DNA of 64,000 bases from Hymenobacter sp. DG01 (GTDB lineage Bacteria; Bacteroidota; Bacteroidia; Cytophagales; Hymenobacteraceae): the NCBI RefSeq assembly GCF_006352025.1, contig NZ_CP040936.1, forward strand, positions 3,598,001 through 3,662,000, in the 5' to 3' direction. The notes beneath the pieces were generated by a model. That model did no database searches. It was not told the DNA's origin and saw only the letters and a list, made by a program, of their open reading frames with translations. The translations under genes were made by a program, and so were the position numbers. This document shows, one piece after another, positions 9,162-18,400 of the stretch. Positions within the stretch are counted from its first letter, which is position 1. Every line of letters starts with the position of its first letter.

Positions 9162-9187
9162 GAAAACGCCCGCGTTCGGGGCGGGCG
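9162..9187 (-). terminator. GC-rich hairpin with T-tract
   Basis: CGCCCGC at 9167-9173 pairs with GCGGGCG at 9181-9187 around a 7-base loop. On the minus strand TTTTCTGTTT follows. It could end the transferase transcript or a short RNA started at about 9235. Confidence 0.6.
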
Positions 9188-9241
9188 CTTGATCAGCAAT
9201 CCAAGGTCAGAAAGCAGCACGCAACACGCTCAAAACGTGTG

Positions 9242-9249
9242 CAAAGATA
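9242..9249 (-). promoter_or_regulatory. -7 promoter element TATCTTTG
   Basis: CAAAGATA on the plus strand reads TATCTTTG on the minus strand, a perfect TAnnTTTG. No clean TTG lies at 17-23 bases; GTTG is at 24. It points towards mnmG, 230 bases away. Confidence 0.4.
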
Positions 9250-9339
9250 CGCACTCCGCTTCTGTTTTGCGCGCAACGATGGGGTAGTGGCTGGCAGATG
9301 GCCCATGGCGGAAATCTTCACCAAGCACAGCTACCCAAC

Positions 9340-10068
9340 TTATTCGGTCAAGTCGTTATTCAAATAGTCAGTAGGCCAATCGGCCAGCAATTCAGCTGAT
9401 TGAGCAGCCACCGCCTCCCACGAAAACGGCAGCCATTGGCCTGTGGCAGCATCAAACACTTCCGTGGCAGCCAGACAGGGAAACAGCTTGTAATCGAACT
9501 TGGGGTAGCGATGCACCAGGTAGCCGGGGTAGTAGTAGGCTTTGTGCAGGTGTAAGGCCTGGTTTATTTTGAGCAGCATCAGGTACTTGCCCAGGCTGTG
9601 CTTGCGGTAGGCTGGGTGGTAGAAGTTCATGATGCCGGCAATGCTGCGGGCGCCGCTGTCAAAAATGCCCACCGCAATCAGCTGGCCTTCGTCGCGCACC
9701 TCAATCACCTCGGTAGTAAACACGTTGTGGGTGGCGCCGGCCAGCAGAAACGCTTCTACCGTTTCGGGCGCATCGAAGGTGATGGAGCTGCGGTAGAGGG
9801 CGTACAACTCCTCATATTCCTCTGTGAGCCGAAAGGGACGGATAACGGTGGTAAACCGCTCGTTGTAGCGCAGCAGGCGGCGCTGCTCCGGGCCGTACTG
9901 CACCTGACTGAGCATCAGCCGCAGCCAGTGCACGGTGTATAGGTCGTCGTCGAGGGGTAGGAAACGGCAGGTAAACAGGTCCTGGTGCATCCGGTAGTAA
10001 CCCTGGCTCAGGTAGAAATCCAGCGCATCGCCCCGGATGATAGGCAGGTAAGGAGGGGTAGCAGCCAT
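9340..10068 (-). CDS. Arginyl-tRNA--protein transferase-like protein
   Basis: A 242-residue protein resembling the C-terminal domain of ATE1/Bpt transferases, which attach an amino acid to the N-terminus of proteins in the N-end rule pathway. Visible signatures are GYYRMHQDLFTCRF (residues 18-31), RLTEEYEELYALYRSSITFD (about 79-98), GQLIAVGIFDSGARSIAGIMNFYHPAYRKHSLGKYLMLLKI and YYYPGY..YPKFDYKLFP. The block NFYHP..SLGKY is the hallmark I rely on. It lacks the N-terminal cysteine domain of ATE_N, as in short bacterial versions. The protein substrate is not known, and no clpS is nearby. Confidence 0.75.
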   Translation of the reverse strand: MAATPPYLPIIRGDALDFYLSQGYYRMHQDLFTCRFLPLDDDLYTVHWLRLMLSQVQYGPEQRRLLRYNERFTTVIRPFRLTEEYEELYALYRSSITFDAPETVEAFLLAGATHNVFTTEVIEVRDEGQLIAVGIFDSGARSIAGIMNFYHPAYRKHSLGKYLMLLKINQALHLHKAYYYPGYLVHRYPKFDYKLFPCLAATEVFDAATGQWLPFSWEAVAAQSAELLADWPTDYLNNDLTE

Positions 10069-10118
10069 TACGGAAAGATAGTAGAGTGCGTGCGGATAGG
10101 TAGCATTACATGTCTAAC

Positions 10119-10223
10119 AAGAACGTCATTCCGAGCTTGTCGAGGAATCTCGCGTGCTGATATATGAATAGCGTTGCAACATCAGCACGCGAGGTTCCTC
10201 GACAAGCTCGGAATGACGTTCTT
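10119..10223. repeat. Long palindromic element (43-bp arms)
   Basis: Arms at 10119-10161 and 10181-10223 are complementary at 42 of 43 positions around a 19-base AT-rich centre. The arms begin AAGAACGTCATTCCGAGC. It lies in an intergenic region of 306 bases and carries no gene. It is the most complete copy of the GTCATTCC class here and looks like a REPIN or MITE-like element. Transcribed, it would fold into a very stable hairpin. Confidence 0.85.
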
Positions 10224-10321
10224 TCTATAACAGCCGCGCCGACCGTGCCATTTATTGCATCATCCCTACCCCCTATATCTACCCAAATGTCAGTAACATC
10301 AACCGACCAGACACCTCACAA

Positions 10322-10348
10322 AAACGCCCACCTGAAGGGCGGGCGTTT
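10322..10348. terminator. Terminator of ybeY operon
   Basis: AAACGCCC at 10322-10329 pairs with GGGCGTTT at 10341-10348. It is 27 bases past the ybeY stop on the minus strand and has A/T runs on both sides. Confidence 0.7.
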
Positions 10349-10374
10349 CTTAGTATATCAGATGTCCTACCCCC

Positions 10375-10860
10375 TTAGAAGGTGCGCAACAGCAGGCAGT
10401 CGTCTTCTTTCTTGCGCATGGCGGTCTGGCTGAGCAAATCCTTATCGGCGTAGCCAAGCAGGTGCAGCACACCGTGAATCATCACGCGGTGCAGCTCGTC
10501 GCGGAACGAAACGCCGTGGATCTGGGCATTTTCGCGCACGCGCTCCACCGAAATAAAGATGTCGCCTTCAATGATGTCGGCGTCGTCGGCGTTATCGAAA
10601 GTGATGACGTCGGTGTAGGTGTCGTGCTCCAGGTACTCCATGTTTACCTTGTGCAGGTATTCATCGGAGCAGAAGATGTAGGTGAGCTGCACAATTTCAT
10701 GCTCGTGCACCTCCGCTACGCGCTCAATCCAGGAGGTCAGGTCCTGGGCGTCGGCCAGCTCGAAATCAACATCCTCTACCAGAAACTCAATACCTGGGCC
10801 TTCGTCGTGGCCGAAGTCATCGTGCTCCTGATCGTCGTACTCGGTGGGCAGGTCGCTCAT
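10375..10860 (-). CDS. ybeY: Endoribonuclease YbeY (16S rRNA maturation)
   Basis: 161 residues from the ATG at 10860 (a TTG three codons upstream is possible). YbeY is a zinc metalloprotein needed for 16S rRNA 3' processing and ribosome quality control. The signature HRVMIHGVLHLLGYADKD shows two metal histidines, but the third usual ligand (GYDH) is Asp/Lys here; I recall the same in other Bacteroidota YbeY proteins. The N-terminal 35 residues are acidic and look like a lineage extension. It is 12 bases downstream of the RsbW-like gene and about 520 bases from the DUF4175 gene, so the three are probably one operon. Confidence 0.93.
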   Translation of the reverse strand: MSDLPTEYDDQEHDDFGHDEGPGIEFLVEDVDFELADAQDLTSWIERVAEVHEHEIVQLTYIFCSDEYLHKVNMEYLEHDTYTDVITFDNADDADIIEGDIFISVERVRENAQIHGVSFRDELHRVMIHGVLHLLGYADKDLLSQTAMRKKEDDCLLLRTF

Positions 10861-10872
10861 TGCAAGCAAAAA

Positions 10873-11331
10873 CTAGTGGGTAGCGGTTTCGGCGCCGTTC
10901 ACGGCCGAGCCAGCTTCGGAGGCCGAAGGAGCGGGTAGCATGAAGGTGAGCTGCACATTGCGGCCATCCTTGGTGAACTCTACCTCATCGGCCAAGTGGC
11001 GGATCAGGAAGATGCCGCGGCCGCCGGGGTTTTCGAGGTTTTCGGGGGCCGTGGGGTCAATCAGGTTGGTGTAGTCGAAACCGGTGCCTTCATCCTCGAT
11101 TTCAAACTTCACCCGGTCCTGATCCACGAACAGAGAAAGGAAGACGTTCTTGTCTTTATCGAACTTATTGCCGTGCCGGATAGCGTTGTTTACCGCCTCC
11201 GTGACGGCCACCATAATGTTTCCGTAGATATCGTCTTCGATGTGAAACGTATCCTTCGAGTTGTCGATAAAGCTTTCCACCACGCGGATGTTCTCGACGA
11301 GCGAAGGAATCTGAATTTTAACCTGCTTCAT
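10873..11331 (-). CDS. RsbW-like ATP-binding protein (anti-sigma kinase fold)
   Basis: A 152-residue HATPase_c_2 protein. The N-box EAVNNAIRHGN is near residues 46-56, the G1 box EDEGTGFD near 78-85 and the G2 box GGRGIFLI near 103-110. The fold is that of RsbW/SpoIIAB serine kinases, which bind anti-sigma-factor antagonists, but no sigma factor or STAS partner is adjacent. It lies in an apparent operon with the DUF4175 gene upstream (50-base gap) and ybeY downstream. It may use a partner encoded elsewhere. The C-terminal tail of about 20 residues is Ala/Ser-rich. Confidence 0.87.
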   Translation of the reverse strand: MKQVKIQIPSLVENIRVVESFIDNSKDTFHIEDDIYGNIMVAVTEAVNNAIRHGNKFDKDKNVFLSLFVDQDRVKFEIEDEGTGFDYTNLIDPTAPENLENPGGRGIFLIRHLADEVEFTKDGRNVQLTFMLPAPSASEAGSAVNGAETATH

Positions 11332-11380
11332 AGAAAAGAAAAAGGGAAGACGGCGTTGGGGCGGTAAAAGTAGCTGAACG

Positions 11381-14300
11381 CTACTTCATTTTTTGAAAAT
11401 ATTCACTTACCTCCCGCTGATAGTACGGCGTGAGGGCCGGCGGCACGGTGCGGAGCAGCTCCGTCTGCCGGTTTTGCTGGCGTTTGTATTGCTGAAACGC
11501 CGGCGGAAACACAGGCGGGCGGTTCTGAGCCGTCTGCGCTTCGCGCTTATCATCTTGGTCCCGCTCCCGGGCCGACTTCTCGGCTTCCAGCAAACGAGTC
11601 AGGATTTGGCGCTGGCGCATGATAGTCTGCTCCGTCAGCCGCTTGTTTACGAGGTCGGTTTCGGTTTGTTCCATCATTTTTTTGACGTCGCCGAGGCCCC
11701 CGGCGCCGTCCTGGCCTTTCCCGTCTTTATTGTTTCCGGGTTTGCCGCCGCCTTTCTGCTGCATGCGCTCCAGCTCCTGCATAGCCTGCCGGAGCATTTG
11801 CTGCTGCCCAGCTAGTTTAGCCAGCTCTTCGGAGAGGGCCCGGCCTTGCTTACCGCTCTGCTGAAGCTGCTGAATCTGCTGGTTGAGCTGCTGCTGCATG
11901 CGGCCCAGTTGGCCTTCGCCGGCCGAGCTGCCTTTCTTCTTTTTGCGGCCCGGCTTACCGCCACCCTGTTGTTGCTGGCTCTGGCTTTGGCGCTGCTGTT
12001 CCTGCATTTGCTGGAGCGCATCGTTTAGCATAAGCGCCAAGTTGTTCATGCTGGTCATGGCCAGCTGCTGGGAGCTGGTAGCCCTACCCACGTTGCGCTG
12101 CCGAATCTGGTCGAGGCTTTCGTCCATGCGGCCGTTCATCTCGCCTACCTCACGCGTCACGAACGATTTGATCTGGAACACGCGCTTGGCCAAGGCATAC
12201 AGCGAGTCCTGCACCACCCGGGCATCGTCCTTGAGCTTGCGCTGGGTCTGGCCGAGCTGCACAAAGCGCGGGTCCGACTGATCCACGGTGCGGAACTGCT
12301 TCATCAGGTTTTCCTGATCGAAGGAGAGCTTGAGCAGGTTTTCGAGGATGTCGCGCAGGTCGTCGATGTTTTCCTGCTGCTGGTCCTGCTCTTCTTCGTT
12401 CATCTGCTGCTGCATCTTCTGGGCCATCTGCTGCATTTTCTGGGCGGCCTGCTTCTGGCTCTGGCTGGCCTTCTGGTTCTGATTTTTGCCCAGCTGCTCT
12501 TGGCTGTCCTGCTGCTGCTCATCTACCTGCTGCTGGTCCTGCTTCATCTCGTCGGCCTGGTTTTCGCCGCCGAGCTGCTGGTCCAACTCCTTCATGTCTT
12601 TGAGGTCCTGCTTCAGCTCGTCGAACTTCTGCTGCTGCTCGGCTTGCTGCTGCTTCAGGTCCTGCTGCTTTTGCTGCTGCTGGTCTTTGCTGAGGTTATT
12701 GTCAGGGTTGTTCTTGTCGTTCTTCTGAGTTTCGTCGGCCAGCTTCTGCTGCTCTTGGGCCAGCTGCTGGAGCTTTTCCAGGGCTTGGTCCTGCTTCTGC
12801 TCAAACTGCAGTTGCTTAAACATTTCCAGGGCCCGCTCCAGCTCTTTCTGCAGGGTATTCTCCTTGTTTTCGAGCTGCTGCATCAGGCGCTGCATCTCGG
12901 GCTGGTTTTGGTCTTGTTGTTGTTCCAGCAACTTCTGCAGCTCCTCATAGAGCTTCTTGGTCTCGGGGTCGAGCAGGGTTTCCATCAGCTTTTTCAGCTC
13001 CTCAGCTTTCTGGGCCAGCTCCTCATTCTTCTGCGGGTCCAGCTGGTTTTGCTGCTCCTGGAGCTGCTCAAACTGGCGCTTTAGCTCGTCGAGGGCTTGG
13101 TCCATCTGCTGCTTCTGGTCGAGCATGTCGCGCAGCTGCTTGCGGTCCTGGAAGTTCAGGTCGCGCTTTACTTTCAGCTTGTCCTCGGCCTTGGCTAGCT
13201 CCCGCTCCATCTTCTTGCTTTGCTGGGCGGCCTGACTGAGTTGGCTTTGCACAGCCTGACTTTGAGAAGCCAGCTGCTGGCGTAACTCAGTGCGCGAGGG
13301 CAGGCGGAACTCGGCGGTGCGGCTCCGCGCCGACTTCGGCCCGTGCACGCCATCATTGTCCCACACCTGCACGAAGTACTCCAGCCGGTCGCCGGGGCGC
13401 ATGTTCAAGGGGCGTACATCCCATTGGTAGGCGTAGCTCTGACTTGGGCCGCTGCCCAGGGGTAGGGCGCGGGTCTGGTAAGCAGCATTCGGGCGGCCCT
13501 TGCTCAGCACGCGGTAATGCAGCTGCAGGCGAGAAAGGCCATAATCGTCGCGCACGTTGCCGCCCAGGGCGAGGTAGCGCAAGGAGGTAGTATCCTGAAA
13601 CGCTTCCAGCGTCACGTCGGGCACCTGATCCGGAATGACGGTAATCTGGTATTCGATGGGGTCCCGGTTGAGGCTGTTGGCGTTGCGCAGGTGTACCGAA
13701 TACTGCTGGCTGCGCATGGCCCGGCGGGAAAGCAGAAATTGCTCGTCGTCGGGCTGGGCGCTTACTACCTCATCGGGGTTGCGGAACTTCAGCTGCAGCT
13801 GGTCGGTGGCTTCGGTCTGGAACTCCCAGCGCAGGTCTGAGCCCTCGGGCACCGTGAGGTTGCCGGAGTTGCGGATGGTTTCGGCGGGTTTGCCCAAGTA
13901 GGTGGGGTAGGAAACCCGCACGGTAAAGTCGCGCAGGTTGGGCCGGGCCTTCACGGTCAGGTCGTACTCCGGGGAGGTAAAGCCGGCGGCGACCAGCTGG
14001 AATTCCACGTTTTCGCGCAGCTGCCGGAAGTCGTAGCGGAAGCGGTTGCCGGTTTCGCGCACCAGGTGACGCTCCCGGCCGCCGTACACAATGCTGATTT
14101 CGTTGGGCAGGGCCTCGCCCTCTACCGTCACGTTCAAGGTAAAGTCTTCGCCTTTGAACGCCGTGAGGTTCCTGTTTTCCACCACGAAGCGGAATGGAGC
14201 AGGCGGACTATACTTCTGATTGTAGTTCAGAATCCGCTCGGTGCCCTGCACGAACAGGCTGGGGTACACCAGCAGCAGCAACACCACCACGGCTCCCGGA

Positions 14301-14803
14301 ATAGCCACGTACTTCCACAGGGGCTTGGTCTGGGCCTGAATGTTAATGCCCTGGCTGAACTCCACGCCGCGTAGCTGCCCGGCGCGCTGCTCCAGGCTGG
14401 CGGCCAGCAAAGCGTTTTCCTGGGCCTGGCCGCGCAGCTGCAGCGCGTTCAGGAGCTTGTCCTGCACATCCGGGAACAGCTCCCCTACCCTGCGGGCGGC
14501 TTGCTCATCGCTCAGCATACGGCGCAGGTTAGTCAGGGCCGCCAGGGGTTGCCAGATCCAACGCCCGAAGGCGTAAAGCATGCCCGCTACAAACCCGAAC
14601 AGCAGCCCGGCCCGCACCCAGGTGGGCAGGTACAGGAAGTATTCGAGCAGGTTGAACACCAGGAATAAGCTGAGCAGCAGGCCGCCAGCCACGAGGGCTC
14701 CGCGAACCAGCAGACTCAGGTAAAACTTGCGCTTAAAGGCATCGAGGCGGGCCAGTACATCGTCCAGGGCCCGGGTCGTTGCGGGGTCTTTCTCCACTAC
14801 CAT
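11381..14803 (-). CDS. DUF4175 family membrane protein with long Gln-rich coiled coil
   Basis: 1140 residues. Two or three membrane segments lie in the first 190 residues (SLLVRGALVAGGLLLSLFLV, GLLFGFVAGMLYAF, VAIPGAVVVLLLLVY). A periplasmic beta-rich part follows (about 200-510, FRFVVENRN, FTVRVSYPTYLGKPAE). From about 515 to 1060 it is a helical, extremely Gln/Lys/Glu-rich coiled coil with many QQQ runs. The family occurs mainly in Bacteroidota and alphaproteobacteria and has no proven role; a cell-envelope role is inferred. It heads the RsbW-like/ybeY operon. The repetitive glutamine codons could be prone to slippage, but the frame is intact. Confidence 0.9.
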   Translation of the reverse strand: MVVEKDPATTRALDDVLARLDAFKRKFYLSLLVRGALVAGGLLLSLFLVFNLLEYFLYLPTWVRAGLLFGFVAGMLYAFGRWIWQPLAALTNLRRMLSDEQAARRVGELFPDVQDKLLNALQLRGQAQENALLAASLEQRAGQLRGVEFSQGINIQAQTKPLWKYVAIPGAVVVLLLLVYPSLFVQGTERILNYNQKYSPPAPFRFVVENRNLTAFKGEDFTLNVTVEGEALPNEISIVYGGRERHLVRETGNRFRYDFRQLRENVEFQLVAAGFTSPEYDLTVKARPNLRDFTVRVSYPTYLGKPAETIRNSGNLTVPEGSDLRWEFQTEATDQLQLKFRNPDEVVSAQPDDEQFLLSRRAMRSQQYSVHLRNANSLNRDPIEYQITVIPDQVPDVTLEAFQDTTSLRYLALGGNVRDDYGLSRLQLHYRVLSKGRPNAAYQTRALPLGSGPSQSYAYQWDVRPLNMRPGDRLEYFVQVWDNDGVHGPKSARSRTAEFRLPSRTELRQQLASQSQAVQSQLSQAAQQSKKMERELAKAEDKLKVKRDLNFQDRKQLRDMLDQKQQMDQALDELKRQFEQLQEQQNQLDPQKNEELAQKAEELKKLMETLLDPETKKLYEELQKLLEQQQDQNQPEMQRLMQQLENKENTLQKELERALEMFKQLQFEQKQDQALEKLQQLAQEQQKLADETQKNDKNNPDNNLSKDQQQQKQQDLKQQQAEQQQKFDELKQDLKDMKELDQQLGGENQADEMKQDQQQVDEQQQDSQEQLGKNQNQKASQSQKQAAQKMQQMAQKMQQQMNEEEQDQQQENIDDLRDILENLLKLSFDQENLMKQFRTVDQSDPRFVQLGQTQRKLKDDARVVQDSLYALAKRVFQIKSFVTREVGEMNGRMDESLDQIRQRNVGRATSSQQLAMTSMNNLALMLNDALQQMQEQQRQSQSQQQQGGGKPGRKKKKGSSAGEGQLGRMQQQLNQQIQQLQQSGKQGRALSEELAKLAGQQQMLRQAMQELERMQQKGGGKPGNNKDGKGQDGAGGLGDVKKMMEQTETDLVNKRLTEQTIMRQRQILTRLLEAEKSARERDQDDKREAQTAQNRPPVFPPAFQQYKRQQNRQTELLRTVPPALTPYYQREVSEYFQKMK

Positions 14804-14962
14804 AGGTTTGCCGCCTAATATGGGCTTGGGAAAGATACGTATTTCGCCCCGGCGGCTGCATCTAGGCTACACGCGAAGCCGGGCAAGAGGTTCCGTGAGT
14901 GTTTTATGGCAGCCGGCATGGCGGTCAGTCGCCTGAGCCTGCCGCCAGGGGCGGCACCAGGT

Positions 14963-15394
14963 TTATGCCTTGGCGTAAACAAACTCTTTGTAGTGCAACA
15001 GCGCGAATATGCCCCCTAGTGCGGCGTACAGGCAGAGCAGAGAATACACTTCTTGTGTCCGCCAGGCTTGCAGCATGTTATTCGCCCAAAGCACTACTAA
15101 AGCCCACCCAAATCCATTCAGAATGCCAGCAATTACTCTGCGCCCCAGTGAAATGCCTTTGCGAGATATCAAAAGATATATGCCATAGGTGGCGCTTGCC
15201 AGAATATGCCAGATCCCAAAGAAGAAGAACTCAGCGGCAAAGTTCTGCGCTGCCGTCTTCATCCACAGCGTAATGGGTTTGCCGGCCAGTTCTTTCCAAC
15301 TCATCATCGATTGGGACTCACAAAAGATTCTGCCCCAGGCAGCCAGTGCCATACAGAGCAGAAGTATTCTAGCATAGGAGAGGATTGATTTCAT
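14963..15394 (-). CDS. Hypothetical four-helix membrane protein
   Basis: A 143-residue protein with about four hydrophobic segments: ILLLCMALAAWGRIF (8-22), FFFFGIWHILASATYGIYLLI (about 56-76), IAGILNGFGWALVVLWANNML (about 88-108) and LLCLYAALGGIFALLHY (about 118-134). No family is recognised. Base composition is less GC-rich than its neighbours and the codons are more mixed, which may point to recent arrival. It stands alone between the DUF4175 gene and the M16 peptidase gene. Confidence 0.75.
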   Translation of the reverse strand: MKSILSYARILLLCMALAAWGRIFCESQSMMSWKELAGKPITLWMKTAAQNFAAEFFFFGIWHILASATYGIYLLISRKGISLGRRVIAGILNGFGWALVVLWANNMLQAWRTQEVYSLLCLYAALGGIFALLHYKEFVYAKA

Positions 15395-15440
15395 AGAATA
15401 GGGCCCGGAAACGGTAGATAGAGGATTGCCATAAATACGA

Positions 15441-15471
15441 AAAAGCCTGAACCCACTGGGTTCAGGCTTTT
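15441..15471. terminator. Bidirectional terminator after M16 peptidase gene
   Basis: AAAAGCCTGAACC and GGTTCAGGCTTTT form a 13-bp stem with a tight loop. It lies 25 bases past the stop of the peptidase gene on the minus strand. Confidence 0.85.
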
Positions 15472-15495
15472 GCAGGGGGTAGGAAAACCTAGTGG

Positions 15496-18400
15496 TTACT
15501 TGGCGTCCTCTTTGTCTTTCTTGGCTTTGCGCTTCTCCTTTTTACCGTCGGCGTCTTTGGTCTTGATTTTCATCTTCTCATTCTCGGCCGGGGGCGTAAC
15601 GGAAGCAGCCGGGGCAGGGGCCGGAGCAGCGGCCGCCACGCGGTTGCCTTCGGCGTCCAGCTCTACTACTTCGTAGCCCAGCTCCGCGAGGCCGGGGAAA
15701 GCCTTGGCCCGGTCGCCAACCACTACAATGTACATCTTGTCGGCGGGCAGGTATTTCTGGGAAATGGTCTGCACGTCTTCCTTCTTCAGGGCTTTCAGGA
15801 TGTCGTTCTGCTGCTTCACGTAGTCGGTGCCCAAGTCGTACTCCAGCAAGCGCGAGAGGAAGGCGGCCTTCTGCTGGCCGGTTTCGTAGCGCAGGGCGTC
15901 GTTCTGGCCCACCGACGATTGCAGGAACTGCAGCTCCTCATCGGTAATACCGTTGCGGTAGTTCTGGATTTCCTTCATGAACTCCTTCACCGAGGCGGCC
16001 GTGGCATCGGCGCGCACGCCGGCGCTGGCCGTGTAAGGGCCTACGTAGCGCGTGGCCTGGAAGCCCGAACGGGCGCCATAAGTGTAGCCCTTGTCCTCAC
16101 GCAGGTTCAGGTTGATGCGCGAGTTAAAGGCCCCGCCCAGGATATAGTTCGAAAGGTAGGCACGGTAATAGTCGCCGGTAGCGTCGTAGGTAAGCGGCGT
16201 GAGGTACCCCACCCGGATTTCTGACTGAGCGGCCCCGTCCTTGTTCACGAAGTAGATGCGGGTTTTGTCGGGCTGGGCGGCGGTTTCGCCGGCCGGCAGG
16301 CTTACCTCTTTCTTCGTCCAGCCCTTCAGGAAGCCGAGCTGGTTGGTGAGCGTGGGCTGATCTACGTCGCCCACGGCTACCAGGTAGCTCACGTTGGGGG
16401 CGTAGTTCTGCTGGTAGAACTGCTTTACGTCGTCCAGAGTCAGGCTGGTAACGGAGGCCGTGGTGCCGCTGGCGGGCACGCTCATAATGTTGGCCGGGCC
16501 ATACACCAGCCGGTCGTAGGTTTTGTTGGCAATGACAACGGGCTGAGTGTTCTGGTTGGCAATGGCCTCCAGGGTCTGCTTCTTGAGGCGGGCGAAGTCG
16601 GCCTCATCGAAGCGGGGGCGCAGCAGGCGCTCCTCCAGCAGCTTCATGGTAGCGGGCAGGTTCTTGGTCAGGCTCTGCACGTAGATGGTTGTGTTATCAT
16701 CGCCGGCCGAAACCCGGATGGTGCTGCCCAGCTTGTCGAGCTCCGAGCTGAACTGCTCCCCGGTGTACTTCTGGGTGCCCTCGTTCAGCAGGCTGGCCGT
16801 GAGGGAGGCAATACCGGCCTTGCCGGGCATGGCCTGCTCCAGGCGGTGGCCGCCGCGGATGGTCAGCAGCATGGTCACCGTCGGGATTTCCGTGTTGCGC
16901 GAGCCCATCAGGCGCAGGCCATTATCCAGGGAAGCCTGCCACACCTGGGGCACCTGCACCACGGGGTTGGTGCCCGATTTGGGCTGCTGGCTCCGGTCGA
17001 AGCTGTCCTTGGCTTTCACGTAGGTCAGGCCGTCGTAGCCGTAGTTGGGAGCTTTGTAGCCCTCCTTCGATACGGTGTAGTTATCGGCCTTGGCGGGCTT
17101 CACGCTGCCGCTCTTGGGCACCACGCTCAGAATAACGGCGTGCTTGCCTTTGAGGTACTGGTTGTACACGCGGTTCACCTCGGCGGGCGTTACGGCGCGC
17201 AGGCGCTTGAGCTCCTCGGGCAGGCGGTTGGGGTTGCCGAAGAAGGTTTGGTTGGCGGCCAGCTGGCTAACCTTGCCGTTTACGCTGGCCAGGCTGTTTA
17301 CCACCTGGGCTTCGGTGCTGGCCTTGAAGCGGGCCACCTGCTCGGGGGTAGCGCCGGTGCGCTCAAACTCCAGCAGGCTGCGGCGCAGCTGGGTTTCCAG
17401 GCTGTCGAGGCCTTTGCCAGGGAAGGGCAGGGCAATAAGGGCAAACTCGCCGGCCAGCTCCGAGGAGCTGTTGTACGACTGAGCCTGAGCGGCCTGCTGG
17501 GTTTTAATCAGGTTTTTGTAGAGCAGCGAGTTTTTGCCCTGCCCGATGATTTCGGCCAGCGCATCGAGGGCGTACTCATCGGGGTGGCCGTTGGGCACCG
17601 TCGGGAACACCATCTGCAGCATGGGCAGGCGCACATTGTCCTGGTAGCTCACGTAGCGGTCCTGGCTGAGCTGGGGAGCGGCCAGCTTCTGGGCGGCTAC
17701 GGCCGGACCCTTGCTGATGGGGCCAAAGTACTTCTCGGCCAGGCGTACTACTTCCTGGGGCTTCACGTCGCCGCCCACGGTGAGGGTAGCGTTGTTGGGG
17801 CCGTACCAGCGCAGGAAGAAGTTCTTGAGGTCGTTTACGTCGGAGCGGTCCAGGTCTTCGAGGTAGCCGATGGTCAGCCAGCTATAGGGGTGGCCGTAGG
17901 GGTAAAGGGTGCGGGCCACGTTTTCCGAGGCCAGACCGTAGGGGCGGTTGTCGTAGTTCTGACCCCGCTCGTTTTTCACGGTGGAGCGCTGCACCTCAAA
18001 CTTCTGCTGGGTTACGGCATCCAGCAGGAAGCCCATGCGGTCGGCCTCCAGCCACAGGGCCGTTTCCAGCTGGTTGCTGGGCACCGTCTCAAAGTAGTTG
18101 GTCCGGTCGCGGTTGGTGGTGCCGTTGAGGGTACCGCCGGCGGCCGTTACGGTCTTGAAGTGCTGCTCGTCGGCTACGTTATCGGAGCCCTGGAACATCA
18201 TGTGCTCAAAGAAGTGGGCAAAGCCCGACTTGCCGATCTGCTCCCGGGCCGAGCCTACGTGGTAGGTTACGTCCACGTGCACCAGCGGATCAGAGTGGTC
18301 TTCGGTGATAATCAGGGTAAGGCCGTTGGGCAGCACGTACTTTTCGTACGGAATTACCAGCTCCGAGCCCTTGCGGGTTACTTTTTCTACCAGGCGGGCG

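Larger units (their letters stand above)
9013..9339. other. Intergenic region upstream of mnmG
   Basis: 327 bases between mnmG and the arginyl-transferase gene, both minus strand. It contains a TATCTTTG promoter element (9242-9249) and a hairpin terminator (9167-9187). If both are used, the minus strand would give a transcript of about 75 bases before mnmG. No tRNA fold was found. Confidence 0.5.

Noticed and set aside
9013..9339. tRNA gene
   Set aside because: No cloverleaf with T-loop GTTCRA and matching acceptor stem could be drawn; the hairpin fits a terminator.
12500..13084. Leucine-rich open frame opposite the coiled-coil gene
   Set aside because: CAG/CTG-type glutamine codons of the real gene read as Leu on the other strand; it is a composition artefact.
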